From Gemmatimonas sp. (GTDB lineage: Bacteria > Gemmatimonadota > Gemmatimonadetes > Gemmatimonadales > Gemmatimonadaceae), in the NCBI RefSeq assembly GCF_031426495.1, contig NZ_JANPLK010000084.1:1-64000 (forward strand): 64,000 nucleotides of DNA, given 5' to 3'. Positions 31,525 to 40,299 of this stretch are shown in pieces. Both the position numbers and the translations under genes were made by a program. Under the pieces are notes generated by a model. That model saw only the letters and a list, made by a program, of their open reading frames with translations. It was not told where the DNA came from and made no database searches. How positions within the stretch are numbered: the stretch's first letter is position 1; the number at the start of each line of letters is the position of its first letter.

Positions 31525-31956
31525 TTGCTCCGTACGCCCAAACGCTCGACGACGCACGGCCTGCTGCTCCTGACGGGTACCGTCGCGCTGGGGTTGGCCT
31601 CACGACGCTATCCCGCCGTGCTGCCGGAATTTGTGTCGACGTACGCGGGCGACGTGCTGTGGGCGTCGATGGTGTTCTGGCTGCTCACGCTGGTGCGGCC
31701 GACTGGCGAGGGGCGGCATCTGGCGGCAATCGCCTTCGCCATCGCGGTCGCGGTGGAAGTCAGCCAGCGCTATCACGCGCCATGGATCGATGCCGTGCGC
31801 GCGCTGCCGCTTGGCGCGCTGGCACTGGGGCAGGGCTTTCTCTGGAGCGATGTCGCCTGCTACCTCGTTGGGGTGATTCTGGCGGCGTGGATTGATTGGT
31901 CGCTCCGAACCCGACGGCAGAAGCGCGTCCCGATCTCAAGAGAGACGGGACGGTGA
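31525..31956 (+). CDS. DUF2809 family membrane protein
   Basis: A 143-residue polytopic protein with four hydrophobic helices. The features GLASRRYPAVLPEFVSTYAG, DVLWASMVFWLL and EVSQRYHAPWIDAVRALPLG are typical of DUF2809 (VanZ-like) proteins. The start is TTG at 31525 and is uncertain. The stop overlaps the GTG start of the thioesterase gene (GTGA). The function is unknown. Confidence 0.8.
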   Translation: MLRTPKRSTTHGLLLLTGTVALGLASRRYPAVLPEFVSTYAGDVLWASMVFWLLTLVRPTGEGRHLAAIAFAIAVAVEVSQRYHAPWIDAVRALPLGALALGQGFLWSDVACYLVGVILAAWIDWSLRTRRQKRVPISRETGR

Positions 31957-32498
31957 TTCACTACTGGTTCACGATCGTCAAGATTCTGGCGCTCCGCCAC
32001 GTGCAACCGAAGGTGGCGCCCGATGCGACTATCCGGCGCACCTTCCGCGTGCGCCTGTTCGATTGCGACGGATTTCGCGTGATGACGGCGTCACGGTACG
32101 CGGCGTACATGGACTTCATCCGGTGGGAGATGATCGCCCGCTCACCGATGTATCACGCCATCGTGACACGCGGACTGGCCCCTACGCTCGGCTCGCAGAA
32201 GCTGATCTATCGGAAGCCACTCAAGCGGTGGACGCGATTCGAGGTCGAGTTGGAGCTTGCCGGATGGGATGACAAGTGGATCTACCATATCCATCGGTTC
32301 GCGCAGCACGGGGAGATCAAGGCCGTTGGTATCACCCGGGCGTTGATCTGGAAGCGCGACGTACCAAGCATGCTCGCCGATGTCCTGCGCGATTCCGGCG
32401 TGACGCGACCGGCCATGAATCCGCCCGACTGGGTCTTCGAGCTTTTCGCACAGGACAAGGAGATCATCGATCGGCAACGTGTAGCGGCGAGCGCATAA
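31953..32498 (+). CDS. THEM6-like thioesterase-fold protein
   Basis: A 181-residue hot-dog-fold protein. GTG at 31953 overlaps the previous stop and is preceded by AGAGACGGGA. Features include TFRVRLFDCDGFRVMTASRY, a 4HBT-type core (DFIRWEMIARS), and RFEVELELAGWDDKWIYHIH. This resembles the THEM6/YbgC-like group of acyl-CoA thioesterases; a weak hydrophobic stretch at the start may be a membrane anchor, as in THEM6. Its stop overlaps the next gene's start (TAATG). Confidence 0.78.
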   Translation: MIHYWFTIVKILALRHVQPKVAPDATIRRTFRVRLFDCDGFRVMTASRYAAYMDFIRWEMIARSPMYHAIVTRGLAPTLGSQKLIYRKPLKRWTRFEVELELAGWDDKWIYHIHRFAQHGEIKAVGITRALIWKRDVPSMLADVLRDSGVTRPAMNPPDWVFELFAQDKEIIDRQRVAASA

Positions 32499-35236
32499 TG
32501 ATGCACGATGAGGAGTCGAAGCGACTCGCGGCGGCGCGCGATGGCACGCGCCCGTGGAAGCGCTGGGGCCCGTATCTCAGCGAACGGCAGTGGGGCACGG
32601 TGCGAGAAGATGCGAGCGCGGGCGGTGACGCGTGGACTCACTTCACGCACGATCAGTCGCGTTCGCGGGCGTATCGCTGGGGCGAGGACGGACTTGGCGG
32701 CATCAGCGACGACAAGCAGCAGCTGTGTTTCGCGCTGGCGCTGTGGAATGGCGCCGATCCCATTCTCAAGGAGCGCGCCTTCGGACTGGACAACAGCGAA
32801 GGCAATCACGGCGAGGATGTGAAGGAGTACTACTTTTACCTCGATTCCACGCCGACGCACTCGTACATGAAGTATCTGTACAAGTATCCGCAGGCGGCGT
32901 ACCCGTATCTCGATCTGATCGCCACCAACGCGCGGCGCAGCCGAGAGGAGCCGGAGTACGAACTGCTGGATACCGGCGTGTTCGATGGACAGCGCTACTT
33001 CGATGTGTTCGTGGAGTACGCCAAGGGCGATGCCGACGATATCCTGATCGCGATCACCGCCTGCAATCGCGGACCCGACGCGGCGCGCCTGCGGCTCTTG
33101 CCCACGCTCTGGTTCCGCAACATCTGGACAGGTGACGCCAGCGCCGCAAAGCCCATGATGCACGCGATGCGAGCAGTGGCCTCACACGGCGGCGCGACCG
33201 TACAGGCGACACATCCGGGCTTCGTCGCGCGCGCCATGCCGGAGGCGTACTACCTGTACTGCGACGCCGACGTGCCGCTGCTGTTCACCGAGAACGAGAC
33301 CAACACGGCGCGACTGTCCGGCCAGCCGAACGCGAGCGCTTGGGTGAAGGACGGCATCAACGACTACGTCGTGCTAGGCAACCGGGATGCCGTACATCCG
33401 GCGCAGCGTGGCACGAAAGTATCCGCGCTCTACGAGCTCGACCTCGCGGCCGGCGCCCAGACGACGGTGCGGTTGCGCCTCACGGCGCAGGCTCCGGAGG
33501 AATCGCACGCACCATTCGCCGATTTTGACGCGGTGTTTTCGGCGCGCATGCGCGAGGCCGATGCGTTTTACGATGCGATCACGCCGATTGGCGTGCGCAT
33601 GGACGTCGAGCGCAGCAATGTGATGCGGCAGGCGCTGGCGGGCATGCTGTGGTCGAAGCAATACTACCACTGCGACCTGGAACAGCATCGCACCGGTCAT
33701 CATGCGAAGAAAAACAGCGCATGGTCGCACATGTACTGCGACGATATCATCTCGATGCCGGACACATGGGAATATCCGTGGTACGCTGCCTGGGATCTGG
33801 CCTTTCACGCCATCCCGCTGGCGATCGTCGATATGGATTTCGCGAAGGAGCAGCTCGATCTGCTGCTGCGCAACGACTATCTGCATCCGAACGGCCAGCT
33901 GCCAGCGTGCGAGTGGAATTTCAGTGACGTGAATCCGCCGGTGCACGCATGGGCCACGATGCAGCTGTATCTGCTGGAGAAGGAACGCCGCGGTGGCCAG
34001 GGTGAGCTGGAGTTCCTGAAGCAATCGTTCGAAAAACTGCTGGTGAACTTCACCTGGTGGATCAACCGGAAGGATCGCGCTGGCGCGAACATCTTCGAAG
34101 GTGGCTTCCTCGGCCTCGACAACATCGGTGTGTTCGACCGCTCGTCGCCGTTGCCCACCGGCGGGTACATCGATCAGGCCGACGGCACCGCGTGGATGGT
34201 GTTCTACAGTCAGCAAATGCTGCGCATTGCCGTGGAACTGGCGCTGCACGAACCGCGCTATCAGGACTTCGTGGAGAAGTTCTATCAGCACACGCTACGT
34301 ATCGCGGGCGCGATGGATCGCGTGGGTGAGCATCAGGACGAAATGTGGGACGAGGCCGACGGCTTCTTCTACGACGTGCTGCGCTTGCCCGACGGAGCGG
34401 CGATGCGCCTCAAGGTGCGCTCCATCGTGGGGCTCTTGCCGCTGGCGGCGGTGGCGGTGTTCGAGGCCGATTTGTTCGATCGGCTCCCGCGCTTTCGGGA
34501 GCAGAGCGCGGCGTTCGCGCGGCGACATCCGCGGCTCATTGCGAACCTGCATCTGCCCGACCGACCCGGGGTGGCCGACCGTCGCATGCTGTCGATCGTC
34601 GATGAAACGAAACTGCGTCGCATTCTATCGCGCATGCTCGACGAGCAGGAGTTCTTCTCGCCACACGGCATCAGGGCCCTGTCACGCCATCACCACGAGC
34701 ATCCGTACACCTTTACGCACGACGGCAAGGAACATCGCGTCGCCTACGTGCCGGGCGACTCCGACAGTGGCATGTTCGGTGGCAATTCCAACTGGCGCGG
34801 ACCGGTGTGGATGCCGATCAACTATCTGTTATACGGCGCCCTGTTGCGGCTGTACGCGTACTACGGTGACGACTTCACCGTGGAGTGCCCCACCGGGTCA
34901 GGCCACCAGATGACGCTGTTGGAGGTGGCGATGGAGCTGGGCGATCGCTTGTGCAGCATCTTCCAGCCCGATGCCGCTGGGGCACGACCCGTGAATGGAC
35001 GCGATACGGTGTTTCGCGACGATCCGTACTGGCGCGACCTCGTGCAATTCTCCGAGTACTTCCACGGCGACACCGGCGCCGGCGTGGGCGCCAGCCATCA
35101 GACTGGATGGACGGGCTGCATCGCACAGATCATTCAAACCAACGGTATGCTGGCGAAGGAACTGCTGCACACCGCAGGAGGTATGACGGCCGCCATCCGC
35201 ATTCTGCAGACGAGCACCCGCATGCCCCGGCCGTAA
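32498..35236 (+). CDS. GH63-like glucosidase
   Basis: A 912-residue cytoplasmic glucosidase of the family related to mannosyl-oligosaccharide glucosidase (GH63) and widely annotated simply as glucosidase. Signature segments: RPWKRWGPYLSERQWGTVRE at the N-terminus, YFYLDSTPTHSYMKYLYKYPQ, and in the catalytic (alpha/alpha)6 half SHMYCDDIISMPDTWEYPW, GGFLGLDNIGVFDRS and FGGNSNWRGPVWMPINYLL. Two ATGs (32498, 32501) compete; the first overlaps the upstream stop. No signal peptide. It likely releases glucose from alpha-glucosides; the substrate is unproven. Confidence 0.88.
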   Translation: MMHDEESKRLAAARDGTRPWKRWGPYLSERQWGTVREDASAGGDAWTHFTHDQSRSRAYRWGEDGLGGISDDKQQLCFALALWNGADPILKERAFGLDNSEGNHGEDVKEYYFYLDSTPTHSYMKYLYKYPQAAYPYLDLIATNARRSREEPEYELLDTGVFDGQRYFDVFVEYAKGDADDILIAITACNRGPDAARLRLLPTLWFRNIWTGDASAAKPMMHAMRAVASHGGATVQATHPGFVARAMPEAYYLYCDADVPLLFTENETNTARLSGQPNASAWVKDGINDYVVLGNRDAVHPAQRGTKVSALYELDLAAGAQTTVRLRLTAQAPEESHAPFADFDAVFSARMREADAFYDAITPIGVRMDVERSNVMRQALAGMLWSKQYYHCDLEQHRTGHHAKKNSAWSHMYCDDIISMPDTWEYPWYAAWDLAFHAIPLAIVDMDFAKEQLDLLLRNDYLHPNGQLPACEWNFSDVNPPVHAWATMQLYLLEKERRGGQGELEFLKQSFEKLLVNFTWWINRKDRAGANIFEGGFLGLDNIGVFDRSSPLPTGGYIDQADGTAWMVFYSQQMLRIAVELALHEPRYQDFVEKFYQHTLRIAGAMDRVGEHQDEMWDEADGFFYDVLRLPDGAAMRLKVRSIVGLLPLAAVAVFEADLFDRLPRFREQSAAFARRHPRLIANLHLPDRPGVADRRMLSIVDETKLRRILSRMLDEQEFFSPHGIRALSRHHHEHPYTFTHDGKEHRVAYVPGDSDSGMFGGNSNWRGPVWMPINYLLYGALLRLYAYYGDDFTVECPTGSGHQMTLLEVAMELGDRLCSIFQPDAAGARPVNGRDTVFRDDPYWRDLVQFSEYFHGDTGAGVGASHQTGWTGCIAQIIQTNGMLAKELLHTAGGMTAAIRILQTSTRMPRP

Positions 35237-35259
35237 TTGCGGCGCCGGGCGGATGCGCG

Positions 35260-36129
35260 TTACGGACGCTTGGCGATCGGACGTCCAGTGCGGATGATCG
35301 CTGACGCTTGGTCGGCGGTGCCGGACAGGAGCAGACCGAGGTAGCCCTTCTCGATCCGGTCCCTGATCGTACCGGCGGCGGCCGTCATCATGCTCGGCAT
35401 TCCCGCCTTCGCTCCAAGGTCACGCGTGCGCTGACACGCCGCCTCGGCGCCCGGCGCATCACCGCCCATGTCGCGGGTGAGACTGCCGATGCCGCACGAC
35501 AGCAGGCTGTAGCCCTTCACGGCCGCGATGTCGGCAACCTCGGCGATGGCGCCTTTGTCTTCCACCATCAGCATCGCGATCACGGTGCCCTTGGGATTCG
35601 CGGGTGACCACACGTTGGCGCCGGCCTCGGTGAAGAACGCGGCGGCGGTGCGTGCCTCAGCCGTGCTGCGCACATGCGGAATTACCACGCCGTCCGCGCC
35701 AAGCGCGAGCACTTCCTTCACGCGGGCGCGGGTCAGTTCGACGCCGGCGTCTTCGATGGTAGGAATACGAACGAGCAAGGTGGGACGCGTGGCCGCGCTG
35801 CTCAGCTTGATGCCGTTCACCATCGCCCGCACCGCGTTCGCATCGTAGGCCCCTTCGAGATTCAGGAAGAGGTAGTCGAGCAGCGGATTCTCGGCGAGCG
35901 CCTTGGCACCGGCTTCGGTATACAGCGGCGGGAGACGGGTGGCGCCGGCGGCTGGTGGGGCCGGTGGCCGCTCACTGGGAACGAACATGCCGAACGCGGC
36001 CGCGCCCGACTTCCACAGCGGCAATGCTGCGCCAGCGGCGACAGAGGGCGAGGACTTCGATGCGCTCGCGCAGCCGCCGAGGATCGTGGCCGCGAATGGT
36101 AGTGCAACGAGCCAGCCCGTACGACGCAT
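35260..36129 (-). CDS. HpcH/HpaI aldolase-like lipoprotein
   Basis: A 289-residue protein starting at ATG on base 36129 after AGGAG. The leader ends in a lipobox (LGGC, Cys20), so it should be exported and lipid-anchored. The body has the pattern of the HpcH/HpaI aldolase / citrate lyase beta family: LLDYLFLNLEGAYDANAVRA, VLALGADGVVIPHVRSTAEA and TVIAMLMVEDKGAI. These are normally cytoplasmic class II aldolases, so a lipoprotein form is unusual. Whether the Mg-binding Glu/Asp residues are all present was not settled. Confidence 0.75.
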   Translation of the reverse strand: MRRTGWLVALPFAATILGGCASASKSSPSVAAGAALPLWKSGAAAFGMFVPSERPPAPPAAGATRLPPLYTEAGAKALAENPLLDYLFLNLEGAYDANAVRAMVNGIKLSSAATRPTLLVRIPTIEDAGVELTRARVKEVLALGADGVVIPHVRSTAEARTAAAFFTEAGANVWSPANPKGTVIAMLMVEDKGAIAEVADIAAVKGYSLLSCGIGSLTRDMGGDAPGAEAACQRTRDLGAKAGMPSMMTAAAGTIRDRIEKGYLGLLLSGTADQASAIIRTGRPIAKRP

Positions 36130-36241
36130 GTGCCGTTCTCCTGAGAGTGAGCGCCGAGGCTGCGGCGCGACAGTCGTGCGAAGCCGTATCATATCGCGCG
36201 GACGGTGGACGCGCTCGCCGTCGAGCCACAGTTTCTGTGCC

Positions 36242-36730
36242 ATGGCACACGATCTTCTTCGGCATCTCGCGTCGCTTCGCGCGCACGGGGAGTGGGCGGA
36301 TACCAAACTCGTTGTCGCCGCTCAGCAGGTGACCGGAGACGCGACGGCGGTGCGGCGTGAACTTTCTCACGTGCGCGGGGCTCAGGAGGTCTGGCTCTCG
36401 CGCATCGAGGGGCGAGCGGCGACGATACCGGTGTGGCCGGCGTATTCCGCGGTGGAGATCGAGCGGGCGGGTGCGGTGATCGACGAGCGCATGCGCCGCC
36501 TGTTCGACACGCTCACGCCCGAATCGTTGGCGCAGGAGATCGCGTACAGCAACTTGCAGGGCTTGCCATTTCGCACTGAGCTTGGTGAGATCCTGCTACA
36601 CCTGCTCATGCACGGGCAGTATCATCGCGGCAAAGCGAATGTGGCGCTGCGCGATGTGGGCGCGGCCACGGTCGGGGTGGACTACATCGCGTGGCACCGC
36701 GAGTTCGGATCGTCCTTGCGCGAGGTGTAG
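36242..36730 (+). CDS. DinB family protein (second of two)
   Basis: A 162-residue DinB-type four-helix bundle: MAHDLLRHLASLRAHGEWAD with an N-terminal His, then ELSHVRGAQEVWLSRI, and EILLHLLMHGQYHRGKANV with the conserved C-terminal His pair. This is the usual metal-binding pattern. It is divergent from the aldolase-like lipoprotein gene and followed by a strong terminator. Biochemical role unknown. Confidence 0.85.
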   Translation: MAHDLLRHLASLRAHGEWADTKLVVAAQQVTGDATAVRRELSHVRGAQEVWLSRIEGRAATIPVWPAYSAVEIERAGAVIDERMRRLFDTLTPESLAQEIAYSNLQGLPFRTELGEILLHLLMHGQYHRGKANVALRDVGAATVGVDYIAWHREFGSSLREV

Positions 36731-36743
36731 CGACCCGCATGCA

Positions 36744-36773
36744 AAACGCGCCGGGCATGACGCCCGGCGCGTT
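36744..36773 (+). terminator. Terminator after the second DinB gene
   Basis: A perfect 13-bp hairpin (AAACGCGCCGGGC pairing with GCCCGGCGCGTTT) with a four-base ATGA loop, 13 bases after the stop codon; the T run is short. Confidence 0.8.
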
Positions 36774-37185
36774 TCCGTGTCGTCCACGGAGGTTCGTAAC
36801 GACCTGAGGTCGTGATGGCACCTGCAGCCATCTGATTCCGTGTCGGCACCCGATTGACCGGGTATCAATTCCCAGCCAACGGTCCGTCCCACTCTGAGGT
36901 GGGATACATGCAGCGGGTCGATGCGCGCGGTGCCATCTCGCTTCGCCTCTGTCACCCCGAGAAATCGGGATCGATCCCCGACCCGCCGAGGCATCGTGGA
37001 GGCATCGCCCTCACTCTGCGAGCGTATAGTGCCACCGTTTCGCACGGTGCACTATCGGGCAAAACCTTACGCGAAGCCGCCCCGACCACGGCTGCCAGGG
37101 CCATCCTTGAATCAAGCCGACGCGCGCGCCGTACGGAGCGCGCAGGCGCGCGGCTCCGCGCGGGCGACTCACGCATCCCACCAAC
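36774..37185. other. Non-coding gap before the DUF7010-like gene
   Basis: About 410 bases without a supported gene. An imperfect hairpin at 37026-37055 (12-bp arms ATAGTG/CACTAT with one bulge) is the only local structure found. It has no T run, so it is not an obvious terminator. Confidence 0.4.
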
Positions 37186-37761
37186 ATGCCGACCGCGTCA
37201 CTCACAACGTCGATTTCCGACGCTCAGCTCGAAATGCGTCTTGCCTACTTTGGCGGTGCCCCCGGGATGCTGACGTCGGCACTGGTGTGGATGACGGCGG
37301 GCTTCGTGGCGCTACGTCAAACACCGGAGCGCGCGGTCTGGGCCCTGTTCATCGGGGGGATGCTGATCCATCCGCTGTCGGTTGTGCTCACAAAGGCATT
37401 GGGCCGGAGCGGTACCCACGGCCCGCACAATCCGCTCGGCACGCTGGCGCTGGCGACCACGTTCTGGATGATCCTGTGCCTGCCGCTGGCGTACGGCGTG
37501 TCCTTGCATCGCATCGAGTGGTTCTTTCCCGCCATGCTGCTGGTGATCGGAGGGCGATATCTGACGTTCTCCACCGTATTCGGCACGCGGATCTATTGGC
37601 TCTGCGGCGGTACGCTGGCGCTCGCCGGCTATGCGGCTGCCGCGGCCAAGGCGTCTCCGGTGATCGGCGCGTTCGCCGGTGCGGCCATCGAGGCGGCCTT
37701 TGCTCTGGTGATCTTCGTGCGCGCCCGACGTGCGCCGGGAGTCGCTAAACTGCATGCGTGA
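37186..37761 (+). CDS. DUF7010-like membrane protein
   Basis: A 191-residue integral membrane protein with five to six hydrophobic helices. The start RLAYFGGAPGMLTSALVWMT and the middle VWALFIGGMLIHPLSVVLTK match the pattern of DUF7010 proteins. ATG at 37186. Its stop overlaps the GTG start of the pseudouridine synthase gene (GTGA), so the pair is translationally coupled. Function unknown. Confidence 0.75.
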   Translation: MPTASLTTSISDAQLEMRLAYFGGAPGMLTSALVWMTAGFVALRQTPERAVWALFIGGMLIHPLSVVLTKALGRSGTHGPHNPLGTLALATTFWMILCLPLAYGVSLHRIEWFFPAMLLVIGGRYLTFSTVFGTRIYWLCGGTLALAGYAAAAAKASPVIGAFAGAAIEAAFALVIFVRARRAPGVAKLHA

Positions 37762-39107
37762 TCCGGTTCACCTCGCCACCTGACGCTAGCGATCTCCCCG
37801 CGCGATTCCCGAGTCCCTTCGATCGGGCGGCCGTCCATCCGCTCGCACGCCGCGCGGCGATGGAGACCATGGACCTGCTCCAGTTGCCCGCAATGGCCCC
37901 CTGGCGGCTCGATCAGCCCGGCAACGGCAAAATGTTCGGGGTGCTGGTGGTGGCGGCTTCTGATGGCACGGTGGGCTATTTGCGCGGCTTCTCCGGCATG
38001 GTCGCCGGCATGTGGACGATCGAGGGCTGGGCCCCGCCGACGTACGACGAGGCGGCGCGTGATGCGGTCTGGATTCCCGGTGAGGCCGAGCTGTACGACC
38101 TGGGTACCGACGACGACGCGCGCACCGCGCGCTCGCGCGAACTGTTGCCCGCGATCCAGGAGACGTATCGATTCACCAACGCGTGGGGTGAGGTGCGCGC
38201 GCTGCGCGATCTGTTCGCGCCCAAGGAGCCACCGGGCGGGGCGGGTGATTGTGCGGCGCCAAAGCTGCTGGCACAGGCCTACGCGCAGGGGCTGCGGCCA
38301 TTGGCGCTGGCCGAGTTCTGGTGGGGCGCACCACCGCGCACCGGCGATCGTCGGGCCGGGTCGTTCTATCCGGCCTGTCAGGGGAAGTGTCCGCCGATTC
38401 TGGCGCATATGTTGCGCGGCGTACCGGCCGATCCGCCGCCGCTGTTCGGTGCGGCTGCCATCGCCGAACGCGAGCCCGCCGTCGTGTACGAGGACGAGCA
38501 TCTCGTCGTCGTGAACAAGCCGTGTGGACTGCTTTCGGTGCCAGGACGCAGCGGATTATTGCGGGACTCAGTGTCCACCCGATTGCGCGCGCGTTATCCC
38601 GATGCCACGGGACAGTTGGTGGTGCATCGACTCGATCTCGACACGTCGGGACTGCTGCTGGCTGCGAAGGACACCACCACCTTCTCGGCGTTGCAGCGAC
38701 TGTTCTCGCTGCGCGAGATCGCGAAGCGGTATGTGGCATGGCTCGACGGCCATGTGCAGGACGACGAGGGCGTGATCGACTTCCCGATGCGCATGGATAT
38801 CGACGACCGTCCGCGACAAATCCACGACCCGGTACATGGCAAAGCGGCCGTGACCACGTGGCAGGTGCTTACCCGCGCCGACGGGCGAACCAAGGTGGCG
38901 TTCACGCCGCACACGGGTCGAACGCATCAGTTGCGTGTGCACGCGTCGAATCCGATTGGGCTCGATGCGCCGATCGTCGGCGACCGCCTCTACGGACGCG
39001 TGGCGCCGGAGTATGGCGAGCGGCTCCTGTTGCACGCCGAATCACTCGCGTTCACCCATCCCGTGACGGGTGTTGAAGTCCGTGTGACAAGCTCGGTACC
39101 GTTCTGA
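37758..39107 (+). CDS. RluA-family pseudouridine synthase with long N-terminal domain
   Basis: A 449-residue RNA-modifying enzyme that converts specific uridines in rRNA or tRNA to pseudouridine. The catalytic motif is HRLDLDTSGLLL with the nucleophile Asp293; KRYVAWLDGHV and HTGRTHQLRVHA are also family-typical. The first ~200 residues form the extra domain seen in long RluA-like enzymes (AAPKLLAQAYAQGLRPLALA, then AEFWWG, FYPACQGKCPPILAHML, with two cysteines that may bind metal). The RNA target is not predictable. Confidence 0.9.
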   Translation: MIRFTSPPDASDLPARFPSPFDRAAVHPLARRAAMETMDLLQLPAMAPWRLDQPGNGKMFGVLVVAASDGTVGYLRGFSGMVAGMWTIEGWAPPTYDEAARDAVWIPGEAELYDLGTDDDARTARSRELLPAIQETYRFTNAWGEVRALRDLFAPKEPPGGAGDCAAPKLLAQAYAQGLRPLALAEFWWGAPPRTGDRRAGSFYPACQGKCPPILAHMLRGVPADPPPLFGAAAIAEREPAVVYEDEHLVVVNKPCGLLSVPGRSGLLRDSVSTRLRARYPDATGQLVVHRLDLDTSGLLLAAKDTTTFSALQRLFSLREIAKRYVAWLDGHVQDDEGVIDFPMRMDIDDRPRQIHDPVHGKAAVTTWQVLTRADGRTKVAFTPHTGRTHQLRVHASNPIGLDAPIVGDRLYGRVAPEYGERLLLHAESLAFTHPVTGVEVRVTSSVPF

Positions 39108-39191
39108 GCGGTACTGCGATGTTGCCCCACATATCCCCGCGCAGTACAATCTCCCGATGTCGCATCTCACCACTAAGGGAGTCGTTAACGC

Positions 39192-40142
39192 ATGAGTGAC
39201 AAGAAGATCATCGCGGTGTTCGGCGCCACCGGCGCGCAGGGCGGCGGACTCGCCCGCGCGATTGCTGCCGACTCGAGCGGCGGGTTTGTGGCCCGTGCCA
39301 TCACGCGCCATCCGCACTCGGACAAGGCCGAGGCGCTCGCCGCCGAGGGAATCCAAGTCGTGGCCGGTGACATCGATGACGCGTCGACGCTTGGCGCGGC
39401 GCTCGAGGGCGCATACGGCGCGTTTTGCGTCACGAATTTCTGGGAGCACTTCTCCGCCGAGCGCGAAGGCGTGCAGGCCACGAACATGGCGCGCGCCACG
39501 AAGGCCGCCGGGGTGCAGCATGTGATCTGGTCCACGCTCGAAGACACGCGTAAGTGGATCCCGCTGGACGATACCCGCATGCCGACGTTGCACGGCCACT
39601 TCAAGTGCCCGCACTTCGACTCAAAGGGCGCGGTCGATGCCGTGTTCGCGAATGAAGGCGCGCCGACCACGTACATGATGGTTGCGTTCTACTGGGACAA
39701 TCTCATCCACTTCGGCATGGGGCCGCGCGCCAACGAACAGGGCGAGTTGGTGATGGCGCTACCGTTGGGCGGCGCGAAGCTGCCCGGTATCGGCGCCGAA
39801 GATATCGGCCGCTGCGCGTACGGCATTTTCAAGGAGGGCCCCAGCACGATCGGTCAGCGCATCGGCATCGCCGGCGAATCGCTGAGCGGCGAAGACATGG
39901 CGGCCAAGCTCGGCAAGGCGATCGGTCGCCCGGTGCACTTCTTCGACGTGCCGTTCGACACGTACCGCGGACTCGGTTTCCCGGGCGCCGAAGACCTCGG
40001 CAACATGTTCCAGTTCCAGCAGATTCTGGGCGAAGAGTTCCAGCGCTACCGCGATGCGGCGCGTTCGCGTCAGCTGTATTCCGGCTTGCTCGATTTCGAT
40101 GCCTGGCTGGCGAAGCACGCGGCGACGATTCCGATTGGGTGA
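39192..40142 (+). CDS. NmrA-like NAD(P)-binding protein
   Basis: A 316-residue atypical SDR of the NmrA/HSCARG type. The N-terminus IIAVFGATGAQGGGLARAI is the NAD(P)-binding GxxGxxG, followed by RAITRHPHSDKAEALAAEGI and VVAGDIDDASTLGAALEGAY. The SDR active-site Tyr-x-x-x-Lys is not apparent, as in redox-sensing NmrA proteins. It may act as a redox sensor or a reductase. It is preceded by GGGAG a few bases before ATG. Confidence 0.85.
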   Translation: MSDKKIIAVFGATGAQGGGLARAIAADSSGGFVARAITRHPHSDKAEALAAEGIQVVAGDIDDASTLGAALEGAYGAFCVTNFWEHFSAEREGVQATNMARATKAAGVQHVIWSTLEDTRKWIPLDDTRMPTLHGHFKCPHFDSKGAVDAVFANEGAPTTYMMVAFYWDNLIHFGMGPRANEQGELVMALPLGGAKLPGIGAEDIGRCAYGIFKEGPSTIGQRIGIAGESLSGEDMAAKLGKAIGRPVHFFDVPFDTYRGLGFPGAEDLGNMFQFQQILGEEFQRYRDAARSRQLYSGLLDFDAWLAKHAATIPIG

Positions 40143-40168
40143 CGCTTGAACGGCTAACCGAAACTGCA

Positions 40169-40280
40169 AACTCCCTAGTAGGCAGGGAGGAGGGAATCAG
40201 GGTGGAGGAGGCAGGTGAAAAGCGCGCGCCGTTGCTCCTTCCTGCCCCCTGATACCCTCCTCCCTGCTCACTAGGGAGTT
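40169..40280. repeat. Long imperfect inverted repeat (about 45-bp arms)
   Basis: The left arm AACTCCCTAGTAGGCAGGGA and onward (40169-40215) is nearly the reverse complement of the right arm ending CACTAGGGAGTT (to 40280); arms differ at several sites, with ~20 unpaired bases between. It fills the gap between the convergent NmrA and M28 genes. It could be a small non-autonomous mobile element (MITE-like) or a two-way transcription terminator. Confidence 0.75.
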
Positions 40281-40299
40281 AAGAGTTGGGAGTCGCCCG

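Noticed and set aside
37026..37055. Hairpin as a terminator or riboswitch
   Set aside because: No T run and no recognisable riboswitch pattern; only noted as structure.
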